Origin: Iningainema tapete BLCC-T55
Lineage (GTDB): Bacteria; Cyanobacteriota; Cyanobacteriia; Cyanobacteriales; Nostocaceae
NCBI RefSeq assembly: GCF_014698965.1
Contig: NZ_JACXAE010000036.1
Location: 114,444 to 178,443, forward strand
Direction of reading: 5' to 3'
DNA length: 64,000 bases
Part shown: positions 41,335 to 49,933 of the stretch, one piece after another
Layout of the letters: each line of letters starts with the position of its first letter
Numbering within the stretch: the stretch's first letter is position 1
Translations under genes and position numbers: made by a program
Notes under the pieces: model-generated
What the model was told of the DNA's origin: nothing
The model's database searches: none
Seen by the model: only the letters and a program-made list of their open reading frames with translations

Positions 41335-41550
41335 TTAACGCTCGTGCGCTTCTTCTCGTGTCATAGGAGTAAATTCTCTAACTTCTATCGGCTGATTAAT
41401 TAACCGTGATATTATCTTTGTTTCTGTAATTTTTTTCTTTTTAAGAACAGTGACTTGAACCATATTTCCATTACTAAATTCTTGCTTGTATTGTTCCGGT
41501 ATTTTTATTCTGCCTTCTTCGATGCTGGTGGTAAAGGTAATTGTTGACAT
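41335..41550 (-). CDS. Orphan antitoxin-like protein
   Basis: 71 residues from ATG 41550 (MSTITFTTSIEEGRIKIPEQ); an ATG at 41556 is also possible. The 'TFTTSIEEGRIKIPEQYK' strand pair and the 'MTREEAHER' tail are usual in AbrB-fold antitoxins. No toxin gene lies on either side. The role is inferred from form only. Confidence 0.55.
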   Translation of the reverse strand: MSTITFTTSIEEGRIKIPEQYKQEFSNGNMVQVTVLKKKKITETKIISRLINQPIEVREFTPMTREEAHER

Positions 41551-41723
41551 CATCAACCTTCTCTTTCATGCATGTGTAAGCGTAACGTAATGGCTTCAAT
41601 TATAACAACCGTTTTTCGATAATTGACGGATAGTGCCAGGTATCGAAAATCGCCAAATGCTTATGAATTCGTAGAAAGTGCTTTTGTAAAAATATTGTTA
41701 CAACCAACTGGAACGCTTATATG

Positions 41724-44222
41724 TTACAGTTGGCAACGAGTCGCACGGTCAGAGATCAAAACTACTAACATCCATCCATCCCCAAAGGTAGGTATAGGTA
41801 GGTGTCCCTCCACCGCTCCCATCGAAAAATTCAGTTCGCTATAGCGCCGCCACCCGGACTCGCCTCGCACTTCTTTTGCCTCTAGAGAATCTCGTTCTTC
41901 ATTATACCACCCCACGATGGTCGCAAAACGTTGGTATTCTTGCTCAGAAATATTCTTCAAATCGCGAATTCCCAATTCTTGGGTAAGAATCTTTTTTTGC
42001 ACGCTGAAACCAAAACGCCCTTGACTATTTTCTACCCAATACTGGTCAATTCTTCTCAAGTCTGAGCAAGAGAACTTATTGATAGATTCTTTATCAAAGT
42101 ATTCCTCGTTTTCTCGCCTCGCAATGTATAACATTAGAGATGCTGTTTTTTCATGAGCTTGCTTCAACTGTTTATTTTTTAGTAAGTTTGCTAACTCGTT
42201 ATAAAAGTGTTCTTTTAAAGAATCTTCTACTTCGTGCTTGAGCGACGAGTTCTCGTTATTGTTATTAGAAAGTAAATCGATAAACTCTCTATGAAGAGCC
42301 TCTACAACTTCTTTTGATAAAATTTTTTTATCTATGGGTATATTTTCATTAAAGGGAGGGCTAATGATGGAAGTTTTCTTTTTCAAGTCTTTTAAAGAAT
42401 TAAAAGCTTTTTTGTATGAATTGATTGCCTCAGTATTTTCCTGCTTCTCCTTTTGGAAATTACTTTGAGTTTTATAGGTTAAAATCTGAATCTGTAGGCT
42501 TTCATCAGAATTCTCATTTTTTAATTTTACGTTTTTCAAGGAATTCTCAACTTCTTGTTTCCAATTTGGCTCTTTAAGTTTTAAATAAGCATAAGCCATT
42601 CCTGTATGTAGAATGTCTTGTTTTAAATTGTCATCTTGAATGTTAACAGATTGACCTGCTTGTGAAAGTAATTCTTTAGCTTCGTCATAAAAACCTTTAT
42701 CTTTAAGTTTTCCTGCTAATTCAGCGAGTTTCCCAACGTTTTGAAGATATTGCTGAGTTGTGATAAGTTGCTTGCCGGAACGATATGCTAGAACTCCTAA
42801 AGTTCCTGCTATTGACAAAGTCACAGCTAAAACAATCCCACCGATACGCATTCGTTGTTGTGCTTTCTTATTTGCCTCACTTAGTACCAAATTCCTTTTC
42901 TCTACTGCTTCTCTATCCTTCCTCTCACGTTCCAATTGAGCTTCTTTTTCTAATATCGCGATCGCTTCTTCTTTCTCCTTAGCTTGACTAGCTGCCAAAA
43001 ACTCCCTATCCTGATAATTTAAGCTTTTATCACACGCCCATGAGAGCGCATCCTGTAACGCCTTTCCTCGCAACAATCGGGATTCGTCCTTACTACCAGA
43101 AGCAACCCAAAACCGCAAATTCTCAGAATATGGACGTAAATTCCTCAACTGAGTTTCAATCCAATTCTGGTCAAATATTTCCCTATAAATATGATTGTAA
43201 ACTCTTAACTTATTTTGCTGTCTTACAACTAACCCTGAAAGTTGTAATTCGCTTTGTTCTAGAGTGTCATCTGCTGGAACTTCAGCTTTCTCCTCCCGAC
43301 GGATATGTTGATATAATTCTAGTAAATACCCTGCCCGTTGCTCGTCTCTGAGAATTCTGTCACGAATCGTTCTTAAATGCTCTGGTTCATCAAGAGATTC
43401 CCAATTTTCTATAATGCGCGATCGCACAACCTGCTCAACAGAACGGAGATTTTCTTGCTCAGATTCCTCAACCATAAACTGACACAATTTCTGAGTCAGA
43501 AAAGGTTGTCCCCCAGTCCATTCTAAAATGTCCTGCATCACAGCATGAGGGTGAGAATATTTCCCACGCAACCCCTTTTCTAATGGCTCGACTTCTTCTA
43601 ATTGAAACCCCTTGAGACTGATAGCTTTCCCAATATTAAAAGGAGTCCGTTTTTTATCTGCAATCAAATTGCTTGGTGATGCCACTCCCAACAAACAAAA
43701 TGTGAGGCGATTGTATTCAGGATTATCAACACGCAGATTGTAACAAGAACGGATAAATGCAAAGAAGTCATCAGTGGGAAAGTTGAGACTGAGAACACTA
43801 TCAATTTCATCTATAAAAATAACAATATTTTCTTGAATTTCTGCAAGCAGTATCTTTTCTATAAAATTCCCAAATCGCCACAAAGATGAATTAAGAAGGT
43901 TCTTCTCCCACCAAGATGGAAAATCGATATCCAAGTCAAAGCTATCAATGAGCTTAACAATTAAATCCGCGTACCAATTTTCCTGTGTCGCACTTTGGAT
44001 ACTGACAGAAGATAAATCAATAGATGCACACACCACGCCTGCATCTGTTAGTCGGCTCATTGTTCTCACACGCAAACTAGACTTTCCACTTTGTCTAGAG
44101 TTCAGCACATAACAAAACTTAAGATCTGTAAGTAATTCATACAACTCATCGTCGGCTGAGCGCTTCACGTAAGTGCTGGCATTTTCGGGTAAGCTTCCAG
44201 AAAAGATATATTCATCAAACAT
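41724..44222 (-). CDS. AAA-like / TM / GUN4-domain protein
   Basis: 832 residues. The AAA_35-type NTPase is N-terminal: 'FCYVLNSRQSGKSSLRVRTM' (Walker A), 'IVIFIDEIDSVLSLNF' (Walker B), 'WTGGQPFLTQKLCQFM'. A coiled coil (about 420-460) and one membrane helix (about 468-488, 'GIVLAVTLSIAGTLGVLAY') follow, then a helical region of TPR-like units. The C-terminal ~110 residues form a GUN4 domain: 'DLRRIDQYWVENSQGRFGFS', 'FATIVGWYNE', 'GWRRYSELNFSMGAVEGHLP'. GUN4 binds porphyrins, so this protein may link an NTPase switch at the membrane to tetrapyrrole or chlorophyll state. It starts 3 bp after the upstream AAA gene, so it is in the same operon. Confidence 0.85.
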   Translation of the reverse strand: MFDEYIFSGSLPENASTYVKRSADDELYELLTDLKFCYVLNSRQSGKSSLRVRTMSRLTDAGVVCASIDLSSVSIQSATQENWYADLIVKLIDSFDLDIDFPSWWEKNLLNSSLWRFGNFIEKILLAEIQENIVIFIDEIDSVLSLNFPTDDFFAFIRSCYNLRVDNPEYNRLTFCLLGVASPSNLIADKKRTPFNIGKAISLKGFQLEEVEPLEKGLRGKYSHPHAVMQDILEWTGGQPFLTQKLCQFMVEESEQENLRSVEQVVRSRIIENWESLDEPEHLRTIRDRILRDEQRAGYLLELYQHIRREEKAEVPADDTLEQSELQLSGLVVRQQNKLRVYNHIYREIFDQNWIETQLRNLRPYSENLRFWVASGSKDESRLLRGKALQDALSWACDKSLNYQDREFLAASQAKEKEEAIAILEKEAQLERERKDREAVEKRNLVLSEANKKAQQRMRIGGIVLAVTLSIAGTLGVLAYRSGKQLITTQQYLQNVGKLAELAGKLKDKGFYDEAKELLSQAGQSVNIQDDNLKQDILHTGMAYAYLKLKEPNWKQEVENSLKNVKLKNENSDESLQIQILTYKTQSNFQKEKQENTEAINSYKKAFNSLKDLKKKTSIISPPFNENIPIDKKILSKEVVEALHREFIDLLSNNNNENSSLKHEVEDSLKEHFYNELANLLKNKQLKQAHEKTASLMLYIARRENEEYFDKESINKFSCSDLRRIDQYWVENSQGRFGFSVQKKILTQELGIRDLKNISEQEYQRFATIVGWYNEERDSLEAKEVRGESGWRRYSELNFSMGAVEGHLPIPTFGDGWMLVVLISDRATRCQL

Positions 44223-44225
44223 AAC

Positions 44226-45257
44226 TTACTCCAAACGTGCCGAGAAGTACTGACGGTATAAATCGCAGCTAGGAATGCAATCATTACGATTAATTTTAAC
44301 TAACCCTAGACTGTGCAATTTGAATGTAATTTTAGGATTAAACTGCACGGGTTCATTCGTCATTACCACTTGCTTATATGCCGCCTCTAGCTCCGAATCA
44401 TCTTGCAAGCATTCTAATTGTTCTCGTAAGTGGTAGCTAAAGATTCCCTCTTCTGTTGGTGCAAGGGTTAGTAGTTCCTCTAAGGATATTTCTTGACTTT
44501 TGAGATTAGCTAGAGCTTCCTGCACTAAATAAGGATGCCCTCCAACCATCTCCATTAGCTGGCTTACCCCATCTTCTCCTAACTGTTTGTCTATTCCATA
44601 AAGCCGAGCCATTTCTTTTACCTGTTGCTGTTCAAAGTAGGGTAATTCAATAGCTAACCCAACATTAAATGGTGAGCGATTGGTATCCAATGTGGGATAA
44701 ACTTCTGTAGAATTAACCACCACTAACCGCAATTTCTGCCAAATTTTACCCATTCTGTCTCCTTGTTTGGCAGTTTCATACCAACTCCGCAAGAGCAAGC
44801 AGAATTCGGAGAAAATATTTTCGTATTTAAATAACCGCTCGAAATTATCTAGAGCCAAGACTAAGGGACTATCAATATTTGATAATAAATATTTTTGAAA
44901 ATAACGGGTACAGCTTGTATTAACTCCCATACTATCTTGCCAGTAGTCGGATAATTTGGGTTCAAATTCTAAAATATCTGAAACATCAACGCACAACCAT
45001 TGTAAAAAAGTTTTTAAATCTGCTAATACAGAATTATCGGCAAGTTTCAAATCTAATTTAGCTATTCTATAACCCTGCTGTCTAGAATAATCCAGCAACT
45101 TCTCTAACAGTAACGTTTTTCCCATTTTCTGCGGTGCTTTAATCCGAATTAACGCACCAGAACGTAAAATTGCCTTGTAGCATTTCTCCTCAATGGGAGG
45201 TCGCTCAACATATATTGTAGTTGGTTCCACTGTAGAATTGTCAGATGGTAGGGGCAT
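44226..45257 (-). CDS. AAA-like domain NTPase (AAA_35 type)
   Basis: 343 residues. 'IYVERPPIEEKCYKAILRSG' is the usual AAA_35 entry, Walker A is 'IKAPQKMGKTLLLEKLL', Walker B is 'PLVLALDNFERLF', and 'MVGGHPYLVQEAL' is a sensor region. It overlaps the CHAT gene by 109 bp in another frame. In several cyanobacterial proteins a CHAT domain and this AAA domain are one polypeptide, so the pair may be a split form. NTPase of a conflict-type switch; target unknown. Confidence 0.85.
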   Translation of the reverse strand: MPLPSDNSTVEPTTIYVERPPIEEKCYKAILRSGALIRIKAPQKMGKTLLLEKLLDYSRQQGYRIAKLDLKLADNSVLADLKTFLQWLCVDVSDILEFEPKLSDYWQDSMGVNTSCTRYFQKYLLSNIDSPLVLALDNFERLFKYENIFSEFCLLLRSWYETAKQGDRMGKIWQKLRLVVVNSTEVYPTLDTNRSPFNVGLAIELPYFEQQQVKEMARLYGIDKQLGEDGVSQLMEMVGGHPYLVQEALANLKSQEISLEELLTLAPTEEGIFSYHLREQLECLQDDSELEAAYKQVVMTNEPVQFNPKITFKLHSLGLVKINRNDCIPSCDLYRQYFSARLE

Positions 45258-45853
45258 AGAAGCTGACCAACTTTTCGTGTCAAAACTGGTATCGACCCGC
45301 TTGCTAGATCTTCCATTTGAATGGCAACCAAACCTTCCTCATAAGCTCTTGTCACCACATCATCAAGGTTATTTAAATTGTCGTATCCTAACCCATCATA
45401 AAACCCTACAGCAAAGGCAATGGCTGCTTTATCGCCAATGGGTTGGTTCATGCCAATAGCATAATTAATGTGTTGGCTAATCTCACGAGCGGGTTTTTCT
45501 GAATAACAGGCATTGAGGACTACACAGTTGACATATTCTGCGTGTAACTTAAACAATGCCGCCAGTCCCTGTGGTGGTACGGGTTTATGGTTGCCCCCAT
45601 CATCTTCTAAAACTAAACAACCGTCTGGTGTACCGTGACCGCAAAAATGGACAATGAAGGGACATTCTTGTGCGATCGCCCTACGAATATCCTGTGGACG
45701 TACAGCGGTTCTGATTCTCATCTCGAATTGTTCTCGCCGGATTGCCCTTCGGATCGCGTCCTCAATTTCCCGAATTTCCTTATCCAAACGCAGCCCGTCT
45801 GGAATCGCTGTCAAAATTAAGATTTTGCGCTGTTGATCTGTGTTACCATTCAT
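45149..45853 (-). CDS. CHAT-domain caspase-like protease
   Basis: 234 residues. The catalytic pair is His73 in 'IVHFCGHGTPDGCLVLEDD' and Cys116 in 'CVVLNACYSEKPA', with the usual 'KILILTAIPDGLRLDKEIRE' start and 'KAAIAFAVGFYDGLGY' and 'SIPVLTRK' sequence. After VGQLLC the last ~35 residues (PYHLTILQWN...) do not look native and lie in another frame of the AAA gene. A single-base shift near 45250 would join the two as CHAT-AAA. In conflict systems CHAT cleaves host or partner proteins on signal. ATG at 45853. Confidence 0.85.
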   Translation of the reverse strand: MNGNTDQQRKILILTAIPDGLRLDKEIREIEDAIRRAIRREQFEMRIRTAVRPQDIRRAIAQECPFIVHFCGHGTPDGCLVLEDDGGNHKPVPPQGLAALFKLHAEYVNCVVLNACYSEKPAREISQHINYAIGMNQPIGDKAAIAFAVGFYDGLGYDNLNNLDDVVTRAYEEGLVAIQMEDLASGSIPVLTRKVGQLLCPYHLTILQWNQLQYMLSDLPLRRNATRQFYVLVR

Positions 45854-45952
45854 TCTTAATCTGGATTTGTGGAAATGGAGGTTGACTCAATCAAGCTACA
45901 ACTCCTCTATGTTCTCATAGATGCCAGTTAAATCAACTTATGCAGCTAAACC

Positions 45953-47911
45953 TCACGCAATCAACAACCGAGCTTTATCAGCTTGTTCTTGCACGGTTTC
46001 CTTGAGCCACTCACTAATAGCTTTTCCCAGCTTAATAGCGATTGTGGGATCTTTGGTTAAAGTCTCTTGAATTTTTTGCTGCAACTGTGGTTTCTGCTGA
46101 TACGCTAGTTCGTCAATTTTCTCATTTGGCACAAATTTGCGTATCCAGCCAGGTATATCTATATCCTTCACCAACGATTCACCTACAAAGTAAGCTACGA
46201 TCCCCAGAATAGGTGCAATTATTCCCGCAAAAATTAGGATATGAAATAATCCTGCTAAAACAACGCCTACAATTAAAGCCACAAGGTGTCCCACAAATAT
46301 AGAAAGTCCGGTAAAATCACTCAAGGATATTTCTGTGGGAACCTTACCCGTGCGATCGCTCAACTCAATAGTTTTACTCCCAATTGTACCCAGTGGTAAA
46401 CCATACTTACTACAGATAGAATCTGTTTTTTCCCTCACCTCATTCTGAACTTTTGACAACCACTCAACCAAACACCCAGTCATTTTCTCATTAGCATCAC
46501 TTCCCGTTAACCAAGCTTTGGCGAGTTGCTCGATTTCCGACTCCAGATTGGAAAGCGTGATAATCTTCCGATTTCGCCAAGATTGCACACTAGGCTTAAT
46601 TACCTCATCTACCAAACCATTTGCCAGTGCCTCTGCTAATTTCTCCAAAAACTCAGGTATGTGATTCCCAACAATACCTGTCAATTCTCTGTCTAGGAAT
46701 TGACTAATTTCTTCCATAAACCAGCCCGTGCGAATATACACCCGTCCCCAACGTGCCAATCCTCTAGCAATAGAAAGTTCAGGTTCTCCATCTCTTTTGC
46801 AAGGTAAATTCGGAAATACCTCTTGGCATATTTCCGGCACAAAACCCATTTTAGAAGCACTACCTGTAAGGAGGATAGCACTAGGTTGAATACCTTGCTG
46901 CTCTAACTTTTGTTTTGTCACCTGCAATTGATCGTCAAAAGCATCACGCCAACTTTTGTTACCTAGTTCTGGCAGAGACTGGTTAATGATGGCATTCATA
47001 ATTTTGCCATTAACTAGGGGCAAAAACTTAAATTTTCTTTGAATATCTTCACTTCCAACATTTACAAGATTATCCTCGTAAGTATCTTGATAGTTAAAAT
47101 ACTCTTCTTTAGCTTTACGACAGCGGAGTTCACAGCGATTTTTGTATAACGGGCTTTGCGCAAAAATCTTCTCTAGCTGCTCAATTTCTTCTAATTGCAA
47201 AATTTCTTCATCTTTAAGCAATTCTCCCAGTCGTAAAATCTCTTCATGTCCCTCTCGATATTGTCGATAACATTCAAGAGTTTTCTTGAGAATTGCTTTA
47301 TCAATTAAGGATGCACCCAAGTCATAGCCAAAATCTATTGGGGTATCAGACATACCTTTGACGAGGGTGTAATCTGTGGTGGACGAACCAATATCAATTA
47401 CCAGTACAGAATTTTGTAATTCTTCTATGGTGAATATGCCACTTTCTTTAGCGTGCATCAAAGCAGCGCGAGATTCTTTGACTACGCGAAGATTTGGCAA
47501 GCAATCTTCAGAAAGAATTTGTTTGTAAGTCTCAATTTCTTCTTGCCACCATCCTGATGGACAACCGATGAAAAAGTAATTGTTATCTTCTAACTGGATT
47601 TGGTTTGTCTCTATTAAATGTTTGTAGATGGTATTAACAAAATCTTTGAGATTTTTTTTGTATACTGTATCATCAAATTTTCTTGTTTTAAAGGCTATTT
47701 CAAAGATAGCAGCATCGGGCATCTGATACGCCATTTCCCCGATGATAGTTCCTCTTTGCGGATGATGGGCGATGGCGGTAGTTTGGCTTTTTCTGTTATT
47801 GATTAGCAGGCTTTGAGGTGTATCTTGGTTGTTTGCTCGTACCCAGGTAAGAGCGGTTTCTCCGTGTCCTAAATCGAATCCGATGATTTTAATATCTTGG
47901 TAATTATACAT
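45953..47911 (-). CDS. Hsp70-like actin-fold ATPase with C-terminal membrane segments
   Basis: 652 residues. Hsp70/actin ATPase motifs: 'IIGFDLGHGETALTWV' (phosphate 1), 'VLVIDIGSSTTDYTLV' (phosphate 2), 'ILLTGSASKMGFVPEI' (adenosine). A long helical region follows instead of the Hsp70 substrate-binding domain, then two hydrophobic stretches (about 545-600, 'GHLVALIVGVVLAGLFHILI'), predicting a membrane anchor. It is thus not DnaK but a conflict-system Hsp70. The GrpE-like gene 12 bp upstream on the same strand would serve as nucleotide-exchange partner. The CHAT gene lies 100 bp downstream. Confidence 0.85.
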   Translation of the reverse strand: MYNYQDIKIIGFDLGHGETALTWVRANNQDTPQSLLINNRKSQTTAIAHHPQRGTIIGEMAYQMPDAAIFEIAFKTRKFDDTVYKKNLKDFVNTIYKHLIETNQIQLEDNNYFFIGCPSGWWQEEIETYKQILSEDCLPNLRVVKESRAALMHAKESGIFTIEELQNSVLVIDIGSSTTDYTLVKGMSDTPIDFGYDLGASLIDKAILKKTLECYRQYREGHEEILRLGELLKDEEILQLEEIEQLEKIFAQSPLYKNRCELRCRKAKEEYFNYQDTYEDNLVNVGSEDIQRKFKFLPLVNGKIMNAIINQSLPELGNKSWRDAFDDQLQVTKQKLEQQGIQPSAILLTGSASKMGFVPEICQEVFPNLPCKRDGEPELSIARGLARWGRVYIRTGWFMEEISQFLDRELTGIVGNHIPEFLEKLAEALANGLVDEVIKPSVQSWRNRKIITLSNLESEIEQLAKAWLTGSDANEKMTGCLVEWLSKVQNEVREKTDSICSKYGLPLGTIGSKTIELSDRTGKVPTEISLSDFTGLSIFVGHLVALIVGVVLAGLFHILIFAGIIAPILGIVAYFVGESLVKDIDIPGWIRKFVPNEKIDELAYQQKPQLQQKIQETLTKDPTIAIKLGKAISEWLKETVQEQADKARLLIA

Positions 47912-47923
47912 TTTTGTTGATTG

Positions 47924-48925
47924 TTAATTTTTATCAGATGATGCAGGCTCAATTACGCTACCTGGTAAAAGTACTTGATTATCTTTAACAAAGGCGTGCT
48001 TTAGGGTGATGTAATCTGTTATTTGTGGATCGAGGCTCGGTTCAAAGTAGAACATTGTCCAAGGTTCAATTCCTAAGTCTTCCTGACTAGGTTGATAAAC
48101 TCGTGCTTCAATTCCGTAGCGTCTCAAAATTGTCTCTGCCTGTTCGATGCGTCTACGTACAGCAGTTGGGAGTTGAGTTTGTTCGTCTAGGGCATCTGCC
48201 ATCAAGTCTTGTAGGTACTCTAACAAGTCGAGATTATTTTCTAAACCGGGTTTGAGTGTCTCTTCTCTTGCCCCATAGCCAGCAACTGTAATGTCGATTG
48301 ATTGAAAAGCTTGAAAGAGATAGTCAAGTAATTTATCAATATCTATACTTATTTTAACTTGGTTTTTAGGTAGTTCTGGCTCTTGGGCAACATCTGTTTT
48401 CACGGGTGATGGCTGGGTGATTTTTCCAATCACTCCTCCCGTGATTGCTCCTATTAACCCCCATGAATATCCCCCTGCCAACGTTCCTGCTATACCACCA
48501 GCAAGTAGGCTACTAATTATATCGCGGCTTTGCTGCACTTTTTGTAAGAAAGCCTGTGTGCGATCGCCAATCGTTGTTAAAGCTTGCAGATTTTTATCTG
48601 CTTGAATAATTTTTGTAACTGGTAATATATTATAGCTATCACTCCTCTCACCCTCGCCCACAGAAAGCAAGTTGGCAGTTGCAGTGAAATCTTGCAGTTT
48701 GATTAATAGCAAACTGCTAATGTACTGACTGAGTGACTTTAACATTGTTGTGGCAAGGCGTGCTTGTGGTGGAGTTAATCCGCCGATGTAATCACCATTG
48801 AAGTCGGCAAGCGCCTTGATCTCATCTTGGATAATCTTGACTGCTTGCTCAGTTGTCTGAGCAGCTTCTAGTTGAGATTTTAGCTTGTCTTTTATCTCTT
48901 GGTAATGAGATACAAGTGTTTTCAT
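47924..48925 (-). CDS. GrpE-like partner of the Hsp70 protein (probable)
   Basis: 333 residues from ATG 48925 (MKTLVSHYQEIKDKLKSQLE); an upstream alternative at 48949 is less likely. It has an N-terminal coiled coil, a Gly/Ala-rich segment that may insert in a membrane (about 150-175, 'LLAGGIAGTLAGGYSWGLIG'), and a C-terminal region with 'YLQDLMADALDEQTQL', 'ETILRRYGIEARVYQP' and a beta end 'HAFVKDNQVLLPGSVIEP', which resembles the GrpE beta-wing domain. The GrpE reading is inferred from this end and from the gene position just before the Hsp70 gene; sequence similarity is weak. Confidence 0.55.
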   Translation of the reverse strand: MKTLVSHYQEIKDKLKSQLEAAQTTEQAVKIIQDEIKALADFNGDYIGGLTPPQARLATTMLKSLSQYISSLLLIKLQDFTATANLLSVGEGERSDSYNILPVTKIIQADKNLQALTTIGDRTQAFLQKVQQSRDIISSLLAGGIAGTLAGGYSWGLIGAITGGVIGKITQPSPVKTDVAQEPELPKNQVKISIDIDKLLDYLFQAFQSIDITVAGYGAREETLKPGLENNLDLLEYLQDLMADALDEQTQLPTAVRRRIEQAETILRRYGIEARVYQPSQEDLGIEPWTMFYFEPSLDPQITDYITLKHAFVKDNQVLLPGSVIEPASSDKN

Positions 48926-49049
48926 AACGAAAAATTTAAGGCATCCCATTCCTATGGTATCGTTGCCCCATACCTGGTTAATACTTCTAATGAGTGAGGT
49001 TTACCGCTATTGTGAACGGAAACAACCGCACAAAGGGTTGTGGGCAGCA

Positions 49050-49652
49050 TCAACCTTCTTTTACCATCCAAACCAAAAAACCCAAAATTTGCTCGACTGG
49101 AGGTAAAGGATAATCATTCAAATCTATTGTTACAATTTGTGACTCTAGCTTGAGAAATCGCCATTGTGTGCCACTAGTGACGCAGCCGTAAACAACAAAA
49201 ATTGGTTGACCACAAGCTTCATTAAAGCGTTGCATAGCAACCATCTCAGCAATACACTGTCCCAGTCCCAACTTTAAATCCGCTTTTTTTGCTTCTACCA
49301 CAACTATAGTAGGAGCTTCTACAGTTAATTGTTCTCTTGATCGGCTAACTAAAAAATCGCAGACTCCATTGAGTCCTGCATCTATATCTATATCAAACTG
49401 TTCCCCAGAAAAAACGCTGATTTCTTTGTTGAGAATGCGTCGCATCTCTAAAAGTACAGGATTGATTATTACCTCGGAACGAGCTTTTTCTGTACCTACT
49501 GCTATTGCCCAAGGTAAATCTTCTAATATTGTTTCTAGCCTGGGACTAAGGGTTATTGGTGCAATTGTATCTGGAAAAAATTTTACCCCCTCTACGATAG
49601 TGAGTTTCAAATCCCGCTTCGCTTTGTCGATAGTAAATTGGCTGTAGGGCAT
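49050..49652 (-). CDS. PD-(D/E)XK nuclease-like hypothetical protein
   Basis: 200 residues from ATG 49652 (MPYSQFTIDKAKRDLKL); an in-frame ATG pair 45 bp upstream would start inside a hairpin and is less likely. 'GLNGVCDFLVSRSREQL' (Asp), 'PTIVVVEAKKADLKLGLGQC' (Glu-x-Lys) give a restriction-nuclease-like core. The family occurs in many cyanobacteria without a known role. It lies 124 bp upstream of the GrpE-like gene on the same strand and could belong to that cluster. Confidence 0.65.
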   Translation of the reverse strand: MPYSQFTIDKAKRDLKLTIVEGVKFFPDTIAPITLSPRLETILEDLPWAIAVGTEKARSEVIINPVLLEMRRILNKEISVFSGEQFDIDIDAGLNGVCDFLVSRSREQLTVEAPTIVVVEAKKADLKLGLGQCIAEMVAMQRFNEACGQPIFVVYGCVTSGTQWRFLKLESQIVTIDLNDYPLPPVEQILGFLVWMVKEG

Positions 49653-49662
49653 AACGCTTATA

Positions 49663-49688
49663 AAGCCGAAGTTGAGAATTTTCGGCTT
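49663..49688. repeat. Hairpin at the start of the nuclease-like gene
   Basis: AAGCCGAA and TTCGGCTT pair around a 10-base loop, 10 bp upstream of the preferred ATG at 49652. It may be a leftover terminator or a translation-control hairpin, and it argues against the longer start. Confidence 0.45.
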
Positions 49689-49784
49689 TGACATCATTGG
49701 ATTATTGACATAAGGCTATAATAGCAGCCGAGTAGGATTAGTTAATGTTGAGGATTAGCATTCACTGAAAGAACGGAGATAAGT

Positions 49785-49874
49785 ATGCCTGAACACACTG
49801 CACGCACTATTCTCGTAATTGGAGCAACAGGTACGATGGTGGAAACGCTGCATCAAGCTTGGCGGATAAATTAA
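49785..49874 (+). pseudogene. NAD(P)-binding Rossmann protein, N-terminal fragment
   Basis: ATG 49785 with GGAG before it reads MPEHTARTILVIGATGTM, the start of an NmrA/SDR-type Rossmann fold, then VETLHQAWRIN and stop. Only 29 residues remain. Confidence 0.6.
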
Positions 49875-49933
49875 GAGCAATTTAATGCTTTCTTAGCAGT
49901 ATAATAAGGTGCGTTTCTCAAGGAGAATTCGTA

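Noticed and set aside
41724..41800. Unusual C-terminal end of the AAA-GUN4 protein as a frameshift artefact
   Set aside because: GHLP followed by GWMLVVLISDRATRCQL fits the usual end of GUN4 domains, so the gene seems complete.
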